From the NCBI GenBank assembly GCA_038233215.1, contig JBBSML010000008.1, forward strand, positions 1 to 64,000: a stretch of DNA of 64,000 nt, read 5' to 3'. Positions 40,898 through 49,479 of the stretch are shown piece by piece (position 1 is the first letter of the stretch; the number at the start of each line of letters is the position of its first letter). Source of the DNA: JACDBZ01 sp038233215 (GTDB lineage: Bacteria; Chloroflexota; Limnocylindria; QHBO01). Both the position numbers and the translations under genes were made by a program. The notes beneath the pieces are model-generated. The model did no database searches. It saw only the letters and a program-made list of their open reading frames with translations, and was not told the DNA's origin.

Positions 40898-41917
40898 CTA
40901 TCCGCCGATGAAGCTCATCTCCACCTTGGGCAGGTCGACCGTTTCGAGGGTGCGGAGGTCGGAGTAGCGGTCGTCGCGGCCGGTCCAGATGACGCGAAGC
41001 GCCTCCGTCAGACCGGCATCGGTGGCTCCGGACCGGACGAGCCCGCGCAGGTCATGGCCAGAGGTGGCGAACAGGCAGGTGTAGAGCTGTCCATCCGCTG
41101 AGAGGCGGGCACGGGTGCAGTCGCCGCAGAAGGGCTGAGTGACACTGCTGATGACGCCGATCTCTCCGGCGCCGTCGCGGTATCGATAGCGCTGCGCCAC
41201 CTCCCCGCGGTACTGCGCGTCGACAGGCTCCAGCGGCCAGCGCGCGTGGATGGCGGCGACGACATCGGCTGCGGGCACGACATCGTCCAGCCGCCAGCCA
41301 TTGGTGTGGCCAACGTCCATGTATTCGATGAACCGCACCGTTGTGCGGGTGCCCCGGAAGTGCTCCGCCAGGTCGCCGATGGCATGCTCGTTGAGCCCGC
41401 GTCGAATCACGGCGTTGACCTTGATGGGCCCAAGCCCGGCGGCCTCCGCGGCTGCGATTCCGTCGAGGACTCGCGACACGGGGAATCCGACGTCGTTCAT
41501 GGCCTGGAAGGTAGCGTCGTCGAGCGCATCGAGGCTGACGGTCACCCGGTCCAGGCCGGCGTCCGCCAGGGATTGCGCGTGGCCGCCGAGTAGGGAGGCA
41601 TTCGTGGTGAGGGTCAGGTCGTCGATCCCCTCGATTCGGGCCAACAGGGCAACCAGCTGGGCGAGATTCTTTCGCACCAGCGGCTCGCCGCCGGTCAGCC
41701 GCACCTTGCGGACGCCCAGCGCGACCGAGGCCCGCACAATGAACTCGATCTCCTCGAAGTCCAGGACCTCCGCTCTCGGCAAAAAGGCGTGGTCGATGCC
41801 GAACACCTCTTTCGGCATGCAGTACACGCAGCGGAAGTTGCATCGGTCCGTGACGCTCACGCGCAGATCTCGCATCGGCCGTGCGAGCGTGTCGAGGACG
41901 GTGAGCGGGTTGGTCAT
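40898..41917 (-). CDS. moaA: GTP 3',8-cyclase (molybdenum cofactor biosynthesis protein A)
   Basis: Radical SAM enzyme of 339 residues for the first step of molybdopterin synthesis. The N-terminal cluster motif is RCNFRCVYC; the second 4Fe-4S cluster uses FCGDCTRARLS and the following LYTCLF. The C-terminus ends in Gly-Gly, required for activity in homologues. The partner MoaC is not adjacent. It converges with xdhC; the 46-base spacer contains GGCTAGGGC/GCCCTATCC near-inverted arms that may act as a weak two-way terminator. Confidence 0.95.
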   Translation of the reverse strand: MTNPLTVLDTLARPMRDLRVSVTDRCNFRCVYCMPKEVFGIDHAFLPRAEVLDFEEIEFIVRASVALGVRKVRLTGGEPLVRKNLAQLVALLARIEGIDDLTLTTNASLLGGHAQSLADAGLDRVTVSLDALDDATFQAMNDVGFPVSRVLDGIAAAEAAGLGPIKVNAVIRRGLNEHAIGDLAEHFRGTRTTVRFIEYMDVGHTNGWRLDDVVPAADVVAAIHARWPLEPVDAQYRGEVAQRYRYRDGAGEIGVISSVTQPFCGDCTRARLSADGQLYTCLFATSGHDLRGLVRSGATDAGLTEALRVIWTGRDDRYSDLRTLETVDLPKVEMSFIGG

Positions 41918-41966
41918 GGACCATGGATCGTGGCAGCCAACGGCAATAAGCGCAACGCTGACCCAC

Positions 41967-43865
41967 TCAGGCGAGCAGCCGGCTCGCGCCGATCATCGTG
42001 CCGACCAGGACTGCGGTGACACCGGCGCCCACGAGTGCGATCCGCGACGCAGCACGTTCGCAGCGCGGGAGACGCATATTCCCCAGGCCAAGCCCCACGC
42101 CCAGCGCGCCCGCCACCACCAGCAGTGCGGCCACCGCCGTTGCTGGATTGAGCAGGGTCATGACGCGTCCCCCGTCGATCCCTTCGGCCGCCAACGTGAA
42201 GGCGAAGCGCTGGCGCGAGATCTCCGTCTGATCAGCTGATGAAAGCACACGGACGCTGGTGTCCCACTGGCTGGCCGGTGGCAGGACGATCGCGTCGGCG
42301 ACCCAATTGGTCAATCCGTCGTCGGTGAGCGCACCCATGCCGCCGTGGTCCATTTCGGCCATGGGCCCGCCGCCGGCCATGCGCTCGAGGACGAGCGGGA
42401 CGAGCGTGGTGGTTCCGGCGTCGAGCCGGTCCAGGCCGAGCTGGAGCGTGGTGGACCCAGCGAATCCGTCGACGGTGGTCACCACGACGCGGTTGAGCCC
42501 GGCACGGCCCGGGATGACATTGAGGGTCATTCCCGGCGTCACCTCGCCGAATGCGTCGGGGACCGGCACGATGGCGACGCCACTTGGCTCGTCGACCGGT
42601 GGCGTCGTGGCCAGCATGGCCGTCAGCACCAGGACCGCCCCGGCCAGCGTGACTTCGAGCGTGACCCGATTTCGGAAGCCGTCGAGCCAGCTCATCATCC
42701 GTCCACCGTCGAAATAGTTCACGGCGCCGAGCGCCAGGGCGCTGGCCGCGAACAGGGACTTCAGGAGCAGCGTGCCGCCGTATTCCGTTCCCGGGTCGAG
42801 CAGTGTCCCGGTCTGCACGTATGCGCTGTAGATCCCGGTCAGCACGACGAGCCCGATCGACACGAGCGCCAGCGCCGAGAAGCGCGGCATGAGTGACCGC
42901 ATCGCCGGCGGCCGCGCGGCGGTGGAGAGCAGGGCCGGGCGTACCACGAGCGCGAGCAGGGCGACGATGCCGCCGATCCAGACGGCCGCGCCAGCCACGT
43001 GGACCGCCTGGCCGAGCATCGGTACCGGGCCTGGCAGGGCGGCGGCATGTCCGGCCATGACGAGCAACACGATCCCGATCAGGCCCGTCCCGGCAGCCAC
43101 CGCTCCCGCGAACCGTGGCCGCATGATGAGCAGAGCGGTGCCGCCAGCTGCCGCCACGAGACCCCTTGCGAGCTGGAGGAGTCCATTGCGTGTGCCCGCC
43201 AGATACTCGCCGACGCCGCCGGCTTCGAAGCCTGCCGCAATCGCCATCGCGACCGTCGCCGCACTCGATAGCAGCAGGCCAAGCCCCAGGATGCGAGCCA
43301 GCCGCGTGGGCATCGGACCGTCGCGCATCACGACGCGGTGGAAGACGGCCATGCCTACCGCCAGGAGCAGACCGATGTAGGTCAGCCAGCGCCCGACCAC
43401 GCCTGCCACTTCTGTCTCGGTATGGACCATGCCACCGCCCGGCTCGCTGGTGATCACGCCTTCGATGTCGCCGATGCCGAAGCTGAGGAACCCTTCGGCT
43501 GTGTGCCCATCGGCCGATGAGAGCGTGCGCCAGGTCAATTGGTAGACGCCGTCGGCAAGCTCGGGATCCACCAGTACCAGGGCGTACGGATCCTCGGGGT
43601 CAATCTCGCCGGCGCGCATCACGACGGCGGAATCGTCTTCGGTGGCAAGGTCGAGTGAGGTGACCTGCACCTCCAACGGCTCGCTGAAGACGAGACGGAT
43701 CTCCTCGGGAGACTCGGTCAGCACCGCCCCCGCGCCCGGCGAGCTCGCGACCAGTTGGGCGTGGGCGAGCACGCGCGGCCCCGCCACGCCCGGCAGGGCC
43801 GGTGCGACGAGCAGCGCGAGCGTGGCCAGGGCGCTGGCGAGGCGCCCGGCCCGAAACGTCCGCAT
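41967..43865 (-). CDS. CopC-CopD fusion protein (copper handling)
   Basis: A 632-residue membrane protein. A signal peptide (about 1-34) is followed by a CopC beta-sandwich (about 35-130) whose mature N-terminus AHAQLVASSP and later SSADGHTAEG provide the His/Asp copper ligands. It continues into a CopD-type domain of about eight membrane helices (about 160-420). An extracytoplasmic beta domain and a final transmembrane segment close it. CopC-D fusions are involved in copper uptake or tolerance. The ATG overlaps the stop of an orphan membrane-anchor frame (TGATG at 43863-43867). Confidence 0.9.
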   Translation of the reverse strand: MRTFRAGRLASALATLALLVAPALPGVAGPRVLAHAQLVASSPGAGAVLTESPEEIRLVFSEPLEVQVTSLDLATEDDSAVVMRAGEIDPEDPYALVLVDPELADGVYQLTWRTLSSADGHTAEGFLSFGIGDIEGVITSEPGGGMVHTETEVAGVVGRWLTYIGLLLAVGMAVFHRVVMRDGPMPTRLARILGLGLLLSSAATVAMAIAAGFEAGGVGEYLAGTRNGLLQLARGLVAAAGGTALLIMRPRFAGAVAAGTGLIGIVLLVMAGHAAALPGPVPMLGQAVHVAGAAVWIGGIVALLALVVRPALLSTAARPPAMRSLMPRFSALALVSIGLVVLTGIYSAYVQTGTLLDPGTEYGGTLLLKSLFAASALALGAVNYFDGGRMMSWLDGFRNRVTLEVTLAGAVLVLTAMLATTPPVDEPSGVAIVPVPDAFGEVTPGMTLNVIPGRAGLNRVVVTTVDGFAGSTTLQLGLDRLDAGTTTLVPLVLERMAGGGPMAEMDHGGMGALTDDGLTNWVADAIVLPPASQWDTSVRVLSSADQTEISRQRFAFTLAAEGIDGGRVMTLLNPATAVAALLVVAGALGVGLGLGNMRLPRCERAASRIALVGAGVTAVLVGTMIGASRLLA

Positions 43866-44011
43866 CAGCCGCGGCGCCGCGCCAGCGTCAGGCCCAGGGC
43901 GACGAGTCCGGTGAGCAGCCCGGCGCCGCCGATCATGAGCGCGAACGTGGCGGTTCCGGCCGCCGCCGCACCCGCGTCGGGATGCGCGCGAGTGCCGCTT
44001 CGAGTCTCATC
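43865..44011 (-). pseudogene. Orphan C-terminal membrane anchor upstream of copCD (start missing)
   Basis: A 48-codon open stretch ending in a single hydrophobic helix (ATFALMIGGAGLLTGLVALG) and a positive LARRRG tail, as at the C-terminus of envelope proteins such as YcnI/DUF1775 that accompany CopC-CopD. No ATG, GTG or TTG lies before the helix, and a TGA precedes the stretch in frame. Its TGA overlaps the copCD ATG (TGATG), a coupling expected of a real upstream gene. The most likely reading is the end of a truncated or frameshifted gene whose body was lost when the aminotransferase gene came to lie upstream. The YcnI suggestion is inference. Confidence 0.45.
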
Positions 44012-44060
44012 TCACGTTCCATACGATCATCGGCGCGCCATTGCATGTGCTCCGGCGTCC

Positions 44061-45485
44061 TCAGGCGGACTCGCCGTGGCCGTGGGGGTGCTCGACCAGG
44101 CGCATTCGGAGCGAGGGAAGCGGCCGCGGGTCGGGGTCGGGCTCGTACTCGTCGGTCTCGTCGGCGACAGCGTAGGTCCATTGCGGCCCGTCGGCCGAGA
44201 TCGTGCGCAGTGCATCTGCCAGAGCGTCGATGTCGGCCGTCGTCGAGGCCAGGCCCAAGCTCATGCGGGCCGCCCCGGGAAGTCGTTCATGATGACCGGC
44301 CCGAGCCACATTCAGCAGCCGATGTGCCTCTGCATCGTTCACTCTGAGCAGTCGCATCATAAGGGGGTGGGCGCAGAAGCAGCCATGCCGGATGCCGATT
44401 CCGTGCTCGGCCGAGAGCACTGCGGCGAGCAGGTCGTACGGAACGCCGCGCAGGTTGAACGTCAGCAGGCCGACACGTGGATGCTCGGCCGGCCACACGC
44501 GGTAATGCTCGAAGGCCTCGATGCCGGACAGTCGCCTGCGGGCATAGTCGAGGAGCGCTCGCTCTTCCGCCGCGATCCGCTCCATGCCGACCGATGCGAG
44601 CGTGTCACAGGCGACCCCCATGGCCACGGCGCCGATCACATTCGGCGAACCCGCCTCCTGACGGTCGGGGAGGTCCGCCCAGAGGGTCTCCTCGACGGTG
44701 ACGAGCTTCACGGCCCCGCCGCCGCGCAGAAATGGATCTCCCGCACTGAGCCAGTCTCGTTCGCCGATGAGCGCACCGGCCCCGTACGGGGCGTAGAGCT
44801 TGTGTCCGGAGATCGCGAGGTAGTCGATGCCGTCGCGAACCATGTCGATCGGCGCGTGGGGGGCGAGCTGCGCCGCGTCGACGAGCAGTCGCGCGCCGTT
44901 GGCATGGGCGACGCGGGCGATCTCCGCGATCGGCCACATCTCGCCGGTGACATTGCTGGCACCGGTCACGGCCACCAGGTGGGGATCTCCGCATTGCGGC
45001 AGCTCGCGCAGGGTGGCTTCGAGCGTGGCGAGCAGCTCGTCCGGCGTCTCCGGCACGGGCAGGCAGCGAATTCCGACGCGCTTCCACGGCAGCAGGTTGG
45101 CGTGGTGCTCTCCCGCAAAGCACACGACGTGCGTGCCCTCCGGGAGCGTCCCGGCCAGCAGGTTGATCGAATCGGTGGTGTTGCGAGTGATGATCACCGC
45201 ATCGTCGTCACCCGCGCTGACGAAGCGCCGGATCGACTCGCGGGCGCCCTCGTAGGCCGCCGTCGAGGCTCGAGACTTGAAGCCGGCGCCGCGATGGACG
45301 CTCGAGTACCAGCCCAGCAGGTCCTCCACGGCATCGTGCACCGATTGGAGTGCCGGGGCGGAGGCCGCGTAGTCGAGGTTGACGTAGCGCCGCATCTCGC
45401 CGGTCACGAGCGGCACCTCGGTTTCGGCGCCGACCAGGCGCACGAGGTCGCTGCCATGGACCGATGGCTGTTGGATGGCGGTCAT
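44061..45485 (-). CDS. Class V aminotransferase / cysteine desulfurase-like protein
   Basis: PLP fold-type I enzyme of 474 residues. The PLP lysine is in AISGHKLYAPYG, with LLVDAAQLAPH before it. The active-site loop reads IRHGCFCAHPLM where SufS has RxGHHCAQPLM, so one Cys is kept and the preceding positions differ. This suggests a specialised desulfurase or lyase. The C-terminal 40 residues are hydrophilic and acidic, then HPHGHGESA. A TAGGAT hexamer (45493-45498) 7 bases before the ATG at 45485 favours that start over the ATG at 45494. No sufBCD genes are adjacent. Confidence 0.86.
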   Translation of the reverse strand: MTAIQQPSVHGSDLVRLVGAETEVPLVTGEMRRYVNLDYAASAPALQSVHDAVEDLLGWYSSVHRGAGFKSRASTAAYEGARESIRRFVSAGDDDAVIITRNTTDSINLLAGTLPEGTHVVCFAGEHHANLLPWKRVGIRCLPVPETPDELLATLEATLRELPQCGDPHLVAVTGASNVTGEMWPIAEIARVAHANGARLLVDAAQLAPHAPIDMVRDGIDYLAISGHKLYAPYGAGALIGERDWLSAGDPFLRGGGAVKLVTVEETLWADLPDRQEAGSPNVIGAVAMGVACDTLASVGMERIAAEERALLDYARRRLSGIEAFEHYRVWPAEHPRVGLLTFNLRGVPYDLLAAVLSAEHGIGIRHGCFCAHPLMMRLLRVNDAEAHRLLNVARAGHHERLPGAARMSLGLASTTADIDALADALRTISADGPQWTYAVADETDEYEPDPDPRPLPSLRMRLVEHPHGHGESA

Positions 45486-45507
45486 CGGCTTCATCCTACG
45501 CTGCCGG

Positions 45508-46248
45508 CTACGGCAGGAACACCAGCTTTGCGGCCGCAAGCACCAGGACGAACGCCAGGGTGCGACGGAGATTGAGGATGCTGAAGTGTGCTGTGCCCAG
45601 CCATGAGCCGATGAGCCCGCCAACCACAACCGATGCAATCCAGAGCGGAATCGCCGGCGATAGGCTGGCGCCAGCCGTCACCAGCCCCGCCAGCCCGGCC
45701 ACCGAGTTGACCAGGATGAACGCCCCCGACAGGCCAGCCGCATCGCGGGTTCCGGTCCATGCCGCCAGGACCAGCAGCGGAGTCAGGAAGATGCCACCGC
45801 CCGTGCCGGTCAGCCCCGCAAGCAGGCCGATCGCAGCTCCGGTCACGACGCCCGCGACGAGCGGGACCCCGCTTCGGTCGCCATCATCGGTCGCTGCCGG
45901 TGCGGTCGCCAGGCGCCATGCCCCGGCCAGCAGCGCGATGGCCACCAGCGGCCGGTAGATGTCTCCAGGGAGCTGGATGCTGCCGCCCAGGTAGGCCATC
46001 GGGATGGATCCCGCGGCAAGCGGCAGGAGGCTCCGCCACGGGAGGTGGCCGGCGCGCGCGAACCGCACCACCACGATGCTGGCCACGAACAGGTTCAGGA
46101 CCAGGGCGGTCGGCCGCATGGTGGTCGCCGCCACGCCCACGAGCGCCATTGCCGCCAGGTACGCCGATGCGCCCGCGTGGCCAACGCTCGAGTACAGAAG
46201 CGCCGCCGCAAAGAAGAGGCCCGCGAGGATAAGTGCGTCCGGCGTCAT
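45508..46248 (-). CDS. TauE/SafE-family membrane transporter
   Basis: A 246-residue protein with about eight membrane segments and the duplicated family pattern: AALLYSSVGHAGASAYLAAM in the first half and GLTGTGGGIFLTPLLV in the second. Family members export sulfite, sulfoacetate or related anions. It is immediately upstream of the class V aminotransferase gene (22 bases), so a sulfur-compound role is possible, but the link is positional. An ATG 9 bases upstream (46257) is an alternative start. Confidence 0.88.
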   Translation of the reverse strand: MTPDALILAGLFFAAALLYSSVGHAGASAYLAAMALVGVAATTMRPTALVLNLFVASIVVVRFARAGHLPWRSLLPLAAGSIPMAYLGGSIQLPGDIYRPLVAIALLAGAWRLATAPAATDDGDRSGVPLVAGVVTGAAIGLLAGLTGTGGGIFLTPLLVLAAWTGTRDAAGLSGAFILVNSVAGLAGLVTAGASLSPAIPLWIASVVVGGLIGSWLGTAHFSILNLRRTLAFVLVLAAAKLVFLP

Positions 46249-46282
46249 CGGCCCCATTGTGCGTCCGTCGGACGGTTCGACT

Positions 46283-48085
46283 TCAGCAGCGGAAGCCGGA
46301 CTCGATGACCTGTTGCAGCTCGACCTCAACGCGGTCGGTTGTGATGAACGGGATCGCGGCCAGGGTGTCGCCGAATGCGCCGTCGTCGCTGGCGGATGCC
46401 GCAGCGGCGCGGAGCTGCGCGTCGATTTGGTCGAGCGAGTCAAGCATTGCCTGGCGAAATGCCGCGCCGGAGGGCCAGGGACCCGCTGCGGCGACGAGCC
46501 GACGCGCGTCACGCAAGGACGCGCGGGCTTCGGCAATGCTGTCGACCGCTTCCACCGCGCCCTCCCGCAGGACGTTCAGCTGCGGCTCGAGCTCGGGGAG
46601 CTCGGCCAATGCCTCGCACATCAGCGCGGCGTATGCATCGGGCTCGCTGCGCGGTGACGCCTGGGCCACGTCTTCGGTGAAGGTGCCCGACCACACTGCC
46701 GTGTCCGGGTGGAACTGGCTCCAGGCGAACCAGAACGCCTGGTGTGCCGGGAGCTCGTCGCCGCCGATGAGGCGTGCCCGGAGGCCGCCCGCATCCGCGA
46801 TGACCTCGACCGACTCCAGGCGGACCTCGCCCCCCGCCATCAGCTCGGCCTCGGCATGCTCGACCCCGAAGGCCACGGGTCCCGCATCGGGATCGATCAC
46901 ACCCAGCACCTGGCTCTGCGCAGGTAGGCGGGGGTCCACCTGGCCGATCGGGAAGATCGGTCCGTCGTCGTCGCGCCCGCCCAGTGGATCGTCGGGGTAG
47001 CTGCGGCCGATCCCGCCGTCCTCGGCCACGATCCTCGTATCTGGGTGCATCCCCTTCCATTCGCCCCAGGTCGTGACCACGACGGTGGTCGGCTCGAGGA
47101 CGATGCCTTCGTCGTGCAGGAGTCCAGAGATTGCCCGCCCGGTGAAGGTGTTGAAGACCGAGTCGGTGACGAGGTCGTACATGACCTTGTTCGACCTCGA
47201 CAGCAGGCCCGAAGTGCGCAGGACGGGGATCTCGACGCCATCCGGAACGGCATCGGTCAGGAACGCCTGTGCCGAGCCGCACAGCGTGCAGTACGGCATG
47301 CCGATGCGGCGCTCGCCGATCGTGAGGTTCACCATCTCGTGGACCTCCATGATGTGCTTGGGAAAAGCCACCGCCTCGCCGTTCACGACTACGCCGAAGA
47401 TGGTTCGGTCATCGGCATACCAATTGCCGTCAGCGGCCGATGTCAGGGTCGGGTCGTCGAGCGAGGGGATGCACCCTCGAGGGCACGGATCTCGGTCGCC
47501 GCTCGGGCGATCGTCGATGAGGACGCCGCCCCACGACACCCAGCGCCAGTCGATCGCGGATGCCTCATCCGCGAAGAAGGGCTCCCACGCCGGCTCTACC
47601 GGGATGAAGAGGTCCGCTTTGCGTTCACGGTAGTCGGGCGGCGCCGGAAGGTCCCAGCCGATGAGGAGGTTCGTCACGGCCAGCCAGGTGACGGCTCCGA
47701 ACCGATCGTCTGCTCGTGGATCGACGCCGGTGAGTTCGGTGAAAGCCTCGGCCAGCGCCTGCTCGGCGAGCCCGCCCCGGGTGAATCTGAGCATGTCGGA
47801 GATGAGCCACGCCAGCCGGGCATCGCGTGATCCGGCGACGAGATCGAGTGCATCGGCGTCAAGAGACCCGGCCGTGATGCTCGGGATCAGGCGGTCGAGG
47901 GCGTCGCTCACGTCCTGGGCAAGTTCACCGGTGGGAGCGTCCGGGACCGGGGGCCAGAGGGGCTGCGTGGGAGCGACAGTATCCTCCAGATCGGCCTCGG
48001 GCCCTAGCGTCGGGGAAGGATCAGGTATGGCCGTGGTGCAGGCGGTCACGAGCGCAAGAGCGACGACGAGGATGTTCAAGCGCAT
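46283..48085 (-). CDS. DUF3179 lipoprotein (600 aa)
   Basis: Large predicted lipoprotein with a signal peptide ending in the lipobox VTAC (Cys16). The DUF3179 core runs from about residue 150 to 440 and shows FGVVVNGEAVAFPKHIMEVHEMVN, the family CxxC-like PYCTLCGSAQAF and FWFAWSQFHPDT. An extra N-terminal region (20-150) and a C-terminal helical extension (about 470-600) ending in GFRC are not part of the core. DUF3179 proteins have no proven function. A second, shorter paralogue lies upstream 63 bases away; both are on the minus strand and probably cotranscribed. Confidence 0.88.
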   Translation of the reverse strand: MRLNILVVALALVTACTTAIPDPSPTLGPEADLEDTVAPTQPLWPPVPDAPTGELAQDVSDALDRLIPSITAGSLDADALDLVAGSRDARLAWLISDMLRFTRGGLAEQALAEAFTELTGVDPRADDRFGAVTWLAVTNLLIGWDLPAPPDYRERKADLFIPVEPAWEPFFADEASAIDWRWVSWGGVLIDDRPSGDRDPCPRGCIPSLDDPTLTSAADGNWYADDRTIFGVVVNGEAVAFPKHIMEVHEMVNLTIGERRIGMPYCTLCGSAQAFLTDAVPDGVEIPVLRTSGLLSRSNKVMYDLVTDSVFNTFTGRAISGLLHDEGIVLEPTTVVVTTWGEWKGMHPDTRIVAEDGGIGRSYPDDPLGGRDDDGPIFPIGQVDPRLPAQSQVLGVIDPDAGPVAFGVEHAEAELMAGGEVRLESVEVIADAGGLRARLIGGDELPAHQAFWFAWSQFHPDTAVWSGTFTEDVAQASPRSEPDAYAALMCEALAELPELEPQLNVLREGAVEAVDSIAEARASLRDARRLVAAAGPWPSGAAFRQAMLDSLDQIDAQLRAAAASASDDGAFGDTLAAIPFITTDRVEVELQQVIESGFRC

Positions 48086-48148
48086 CGGTGAATCATCTGC
48101 CGCGCTTGTAACGAATACATGACGTCCGCGATCAGGCCGGTGGCACGA

Positions 48149-49354
48149 TCAGGGCTGCCATATCACGGTGTCCGGGCGGAAGATGGCCCAGGCGAACCAG
48201 AACGGCTGATCATTCGGCACGGATTCAAGTTGCGTTCCGCTCAACGGACCGTCGATGGAGGTCCCACCCGCATTCCACGTCGAGCGGGTTTCGGTATCGG
48301 TCATCAGACCCTCACCGGCGCGCTCGAACTCGAGCGTCGTGCCGTCGGGAGCCGTGCGCGAGTACACGACCGCGGATCCCACGAGGTCGCCGCCTGCGAC
48401 CGTGGCGTCACCCAGCCCAGAGGCTGTGCCCGGGCTCCAGAGCACCACGATCGGGTCATCGCCGACCGCATCGTTGACGACGACCGCCTCGGCAACGTCT
48501 GGGAGTGGATACGCCGTCGCCTCGTCGTCGACCACGACGCCGACGATGCGGACCTTGGGGTTCAGCCGCCCGTCGATCAGCGTCTTGTCGTCGAGGAGGA
48601 ATGGATCGGAATCGGCCCGGTCGTACCCGCTGTAGGGGTTCGCACCGTAGTCGCGGACGTGACCGGTGTTCCGCGTCAGGACCGCGCCGTCGGGATGCAG
48701 CTCCTTGAACTGCGCCCAGCTGACGAGCTGCGACGGGAGAAACTCGAGGGCCGTACCGCTGAACTCGCCGACGATGCCGCGCCCGGTGGCCTGCTGCCAC
48801 CACGATTCCGTCTGGCGGTCGTACATGACCAGGTCCGAATGGCGGAGGTTGCCGCTCACAGCGAAATCAAGGACCTGCCCGTCGACCGTGCGGTCGAAGG
48901 CGATGGCCGTGTGGCACAGTGGGCAGAAGGTCACGGTCACCGGAACGCCGGCGATCGTGTCGTTGACGATCTCATGCCAGATGAGGATCTGGATCGGATA
49001 CGCCCGCCACTCATCGTCGACTCCGAGCATGATCACCGGCTCCTGGTCTTCGAGCCAATCGATCGACGGGATCTCGGCGAACTCGGGATCGTCGATGGCG
49101 GGGATTCCGCCCTTCCCCGGACCGCCGCTCAGGAACTCGTCGAGAGGAACCTCGTGGCTACTGAAGTCGGTCGCCCAGCCGTCGCTGCTCACGCTCAGCT
49201 CATCGCTCAGCCCTTCTCCTGGCTCAGACGAGGCCGGAGGCCCACTGCCTCCGGCGGGTGGGTCACTGTCGCCAGGACTTCCACTGGCGCAGGCAGCCAG
49301 CAGGAGCGTGCCCAGCAGGATGCCGGCTGTCGATCGGGAGGCGTGCGGCTTCAT
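48149..49354 (-). CDS. DUF3179 lipoprotein (401 aa)
   Basis: Lipoprotein with signal peptide and lipobox LAAC, followed by a Ser/Pro/Gly-rich linker and a DUF3179 domain (about 75-395). Conserved elements: VIMLGVDDEWRAYPIQILIWHEIVND, the cysteine pair FCPLCHTAIAFDR and FWFAWAIFRPDT near the C-terminus. It is the compact form of the larger paralogue downstream (46283-48085). An in-frame ATG at 49375 would add seven residues before the signal peptide. Function unknown; the paired cysteines and extracytoplasmic location would fit a metal- or redox-related role, but this is conjecture. Confidence 0.88.
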   Translation of the reverse strand: MKPHASRSTAGILLGTLLLAACASGSPGDSDPPAGGSGPPASSEPGEGLSDELSVSSDGWATDFSSHEVPLDEFLSGGPGKGGIPAIDDPEFAEIPSIDWLEDQEPVIMLGVDDEWRAYPIQILIWHEIVNDTIAGVPVTVTFCPLCHTAIAFDRTVDGQVLDFAVSGNLRHSDLVMYDRQTESWWQQATGRGIVGEFSGTALEFLPSQLVSWAQFKELHPDGAVLTRNTGHVRDYGANPYSGYDRADSDPFLLDDKTLIDGRLNPKVRIVGVVVDDEATAYPLPDVAEAVVVNDAVGDDPIVVLWSPGTASGLGDATVAGGDLVGSAVVYSRTAPDGTTLEFERAGEGLMTDTETRSTWNAGGTSIDGPLSGTQLESVPNDQPFWFAWAIFRPDTVIWQP

Positions 49355-49479
49355 GACCACTGAAGGATGACGCATCCGAGTCGGAGTCTGCCGTAAGCGG
49401 CCTCACATCGGTTCTGACGCTGCCTCCACGTTCCTGACACCATGCACGTCATCAAGTCTTTGCTGACAGGAAGGAAGTG

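Noticed and set aside
40852..40903. Inverted GGCTAGGGC/GCCCTATCC as a terminator between xdhC and moaA
   Set aside because: Long 34-base loop and no T-run; kept only as a remark in the moaA entry.
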